Assembly: GCA_016793095.1 (NCBI GenBank)
Contig: JAEUJQ010000006.1
Span: 1 to 64,000 of the forward strand
DNA from: Myxococcaceae bacterium
Lineage (GTDB): Bacteria; Myxococcota; Myxococcia; Myxococcales; Myxococcaceae
DNA length: 64,000 nucleotides
Direction of reading: 5' to 3'
Made by a program: the position numbers and the translations under genes. Below are positions 62,127 through 64,000 of the stretch, in pieces (positions within the stretch are counted from its first letter, which is position 1; each line of letters starts with the position of its first letter). The notes below the pieces were generated by a model that was given only the letters and a program-made list of their open reading frames with translations, was not told the origin of the DNA and made no database searches.

Positions 62127-63896
62127 ATGCCCACGGTCACGACGCAGCTCACCAGGAACAAGCAGCTCCTCGACTGGGTGAACGAGATGGCGGCCATGAC
62201 GACGCCCGATCAGGTCGTCTGGTGCGACGGCAGCGAGGAGGAGAAGAAGCGCCTCACCGAGTACGCCGTCTCGAAGGGCATCCTCATGCCCCTCAACCAG
62301 CAGAAGCACCCCGGCTGCTACCTGCACCGCTCGAACCCGAATGACGTCGCGCGCGTCGAGCACCTCACCTTCATCTGCACGCCCACGAAGGAGGAGGCCG
62401 GCCCTACCAACAACTGGAAGGCGCCTGACGAGGCGTACTCGATGCTGCGGGGCCACTTCACCGGCTCGATGAAGGGCCGCACCATGTACGTCGTGCCGTA
62501 CGTCATGGGGCCGATCAACAGCCCGCACTCGAAGATCGGCATCGAGCTGACGGACAGCGTCTACGTCGCGCTCAACATGCGCATCATGACGCGCATGGGG
62601 AAGCCGGCCCTCGACATGCTGGGCGACTCCAACGACTTCAACCGCGGCCTGCACTGCACGGGCGATCTGAACCCCGACCGCCGCTTCATCTGCCACTTCC
62701 CTCAGGACAACGCGATCTGGTCGTTCGGCTCGGGCTACGGCGGGAACGCGCTGCTGGGCAAGAAGTGCCTCGCGCTGCGCATCGGCAGCTACCTCGGCAA
62801 GAAGGAAGGGTGGCTGGCCGAGCACATGCTCATCCTCGGCGTCGAGGATCCGACCGGCCGCACCACCTACGTCGCCGCGGCGTTCCCCTCGGCCTGCGGG
62901 AAGACGAACTTCGCGATGATGATCCCGCCCAAGCGGTTCGACGGGTGGAAGGTCTACACCGTGGGCGACGACATCGCCTGGCTGCGGGTCGGCGAAGACG
63001 GCCGCCTGTGGGCGATCAACCCCGAGAACGGCTACTTCGGCGTCGCGCCGGGCACGAACTCCAAGTCGAACCCGAACGCGATGAAGACCATCGCGAAGGA
63101 CACCATCTTCACCAACGTCGCCGTCACGAAGGACAACACCGTCTGGTGGGAAGGCCTCGACGGCGAGGTGCCCGACGAGCTCACCGACTGGAAGGGCCAG
63201 CCCTGGAAGAAGGGCTCGACGGAGAAGGCGGCGCACCCGAACTCGCGCTTCACCGCGCCGGCCTCGAACAACCCGATGCTGTCGAGCTACGTCAACGATC
63301 CCCGGGGGGTGCCCATCGGCGCCATCATCTTCGGCGGCCGTCGCTCGAACACGATCCCCCTCGTGATGCAGTCGTTCAACTGGGCGCACGGCGTCTACCT
63401 CGGCGCGACGCTCGCATCCGAGACGACCGCGGCGGCAGTCGGCGCCCAGGGAGTGGTGCGCCGCGACCCGATGGCGATGCTGCCCTTCACCGGGTACAAC
63501 GCCGCCGACTACTTCGGTCACTGGCTGGCGATGCAGAAGCGCATCCCCTACCCGCCGAAGATCTTCGTGGTGAACTGGTTCCGCAAGGGCAAGGACGGCA
63601 AGTTCCTCTGGCCCGGCTACGGCGACAACATGCGCGTCTTGAAGTGGATCGTCGATCGCGCGCACGGGAACGTCGCCACGCAGGAGACCCTGTTCGGCTG
63701 GGTCCCCAAGCAGGGCCACATCGATCTCTCGGGCCTCGACATCGATCCCGCGAAGGTGGACGAGGCCACCAACATCAACGAGGCCGAGTGGCGAGAAGAG
63801 CTCGAGTCGCAGAAGCAGTTCTTCGAGCAGTTCGGCGCTCACATGCCGAAGACCCTCGAGCTCATCCGCCAGACGCTGGTCTCGCGGCTCGAGTGA
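62127..63896 (+). CDS. pckG: phosphoenolpyruvate carboxykinase (GTP)
   Basis: A 589-residue GTP-dependent enzyme that converts oxaloacetate to phosphoenolpyruvate, the entry step of gluconeogenesis. It has the phosphate-binding FPSACGKTNFAM motif (near residue 254) and the HLTFICTP and NDFNRG motifs. Length is typical of the GTP class rather than the ATP class. The ATG has GGAGA 4 bases upstream. It is transcribed away from hmgA. Confidence 0.95.
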   Translation: MPTVTTQLTRNKQLLDWVNEMAAMTTPDQVVWCDGSEEEKKRLTEYAVSKGILMPLNQQKHPGCYLHRSNPNDVARVEHLTFICTPTKEEAGPTNNWKAPDEAYSMLRGHFTGSMKGRTMYVVPYVMGPINSPHSKIGIELTDSVYVALNMRIMTRMGKPALDMLGDSNDFNRGLHCTGDLNPDRRFICHFPQDNAIWSFGSGYGGNALLGKKCLALRIGSYLGKKEGWLAEHMLILGVEDPTGRTTYVAAAFPSACGKTNFAMMIPPKRFDGWKVYTVGDDIAWLRVGEDGRLWAINPENGYFGVAPGTNSKSNPNAMKTIAKDTIFTNVAVTKDNTVWWEGLDGEVPDELTDWKGQPWKKGSTEKAAHPNSRFTAPASNNPMLSSYVNDPRGVPIGAIIFGGRRSNTIPLVMQSFNWAHGVYLGATLASETTAAAVGAQGVVRRDPMAMLPFTGYNAADYFGHWLAMQKRIPYPPKIFVVNWFRKGKDGKFLWPGYGDNMRVLKWIVDRAHGNVATQETLFGWVPKQGHIDLSGLDIDPAKVDEATNINEAEWREELESQKQFFEQFGAHMPKTLELIRQTLVSRLE

Positions 63897-63948
63897 GGAT
63901 CGACCAGCGCGCTGGACCCCCGGCGCGCAACGGCTAGGCTCGCGCGTG

Positions 63949-64000
63949 ATGGCTCGCTGCCTCACGCTCCTCTCCTTGATGCTCGCGAGCTTCGCGCTGG
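63949..64000 (+). CDS. exported protein, N-terminus only (partial)
   Basis: An ATG opens a frame that runs off the window. The visible residues (Met-Ala-Arg, then a Leu/Ala-rich stretch) look like the start of a signal peptide. Nothing more can be said about the function. Confidence 0.45.
   Translation, partial: MARCLTLLSLMLASFAL

Noticed and set aside
62028-63965. Long - strand open frame opposite pckG
   Set aside because: pckG is clearly supported by motifs on the + strand; the antisense frame is compositional.

Overview
The window is about 70% GC and densely coded, with most genes in tight strings that overlap by ATGA or GTGA. It carries several Myxococcota hallmarks: a C-terminal MYXO-CTERM-like sorting tail, a protein pair matching the MXAN_2561/MXAN_2562 families, many cysteine-rich or Asp-Ala-Gly-rich lipoproteins, Hanks-type kinases (one fused to WD40-like repeats) and MopE-like metal-binding motifs. 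I read it as chromosomal DNA of a myxobacterium or close relative (phylum Myxococcota); the species cannot be fixed from sequence alone. No rRNA, tRNA, CRISPR array or intact transposase was recognised.

Layout. 0-6 kb (+): a short lower-GC stretch, then SpoVR, a NUDIX hydrolase, a leucine-rich-repeat protein and glycerol-3-phosphate dehydrogenase. 6-16.4 kb (-): an Imm33-like protein and a cysteine-rich lipoprotein, a MoaD-MoaE fusion, a PKD lipoprotein, the MXAN_2561/2562-like pair, an Asd-like protein lacking the catalytic Cys, TsaB, and an RseP protease with three PDZ modules. 16.4-18.7 kb (-): an ABC importer of the nitrate/sulfonate type. 19-23.4 kb (+): a double-activase protein of the 2-hydroxyacyl-CoA dehydratase type with a dehydratase-like partner. 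23.5-37 kb: an electron-transfer locus (below). 37-43.6 kb (-): an Ig-like lipoprotein, two LuxR-type regulators inside a cluster of eight copies of a 16-19 bp motif, and a very large cysteine- and glycine-rich lipoprotein. 43.9-51 kb: DUF2141 protein, CdsA and UppS, a kinase with an acidic insert coupled to an RluA-type pseudouridine synthase, DinB and NnrS. 51-64 kb: a DUF234-type ATPase, a membrane hydrolase, PcnB, a WD40-kinase, an EamA transporter, a von Willebrand A protein, homogentisate dioxygenase, GTP-dependent PEP carboxykinase and the start of one more exported protein.

The most interesting unit is at 23.5-37 kb. Two convergent operons encode a CX3CH lipoprotein, a monohaem-plus-beta-barrel protein whose layout resembles Cyc2-type cytochrome-porins, and a dihaem cytochrome c (+ strand); then a cupredoxin-like protein, an eight-haem membrane-anchored cytochrome c, a split cytochrome b (b6f-type arrangement), a Rieske protein, a lipoprotein joining a collagen-like stalk to a dihaem cytochrome c, a kelch/DUF1566 surface protein and a cysteine-rich lipoprotein (- strand, every junction overlapping or within about 30 bp). 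Together they could carry electrons between the quinone pool and the outer membrane or cell surface. Direction and partner are inference.
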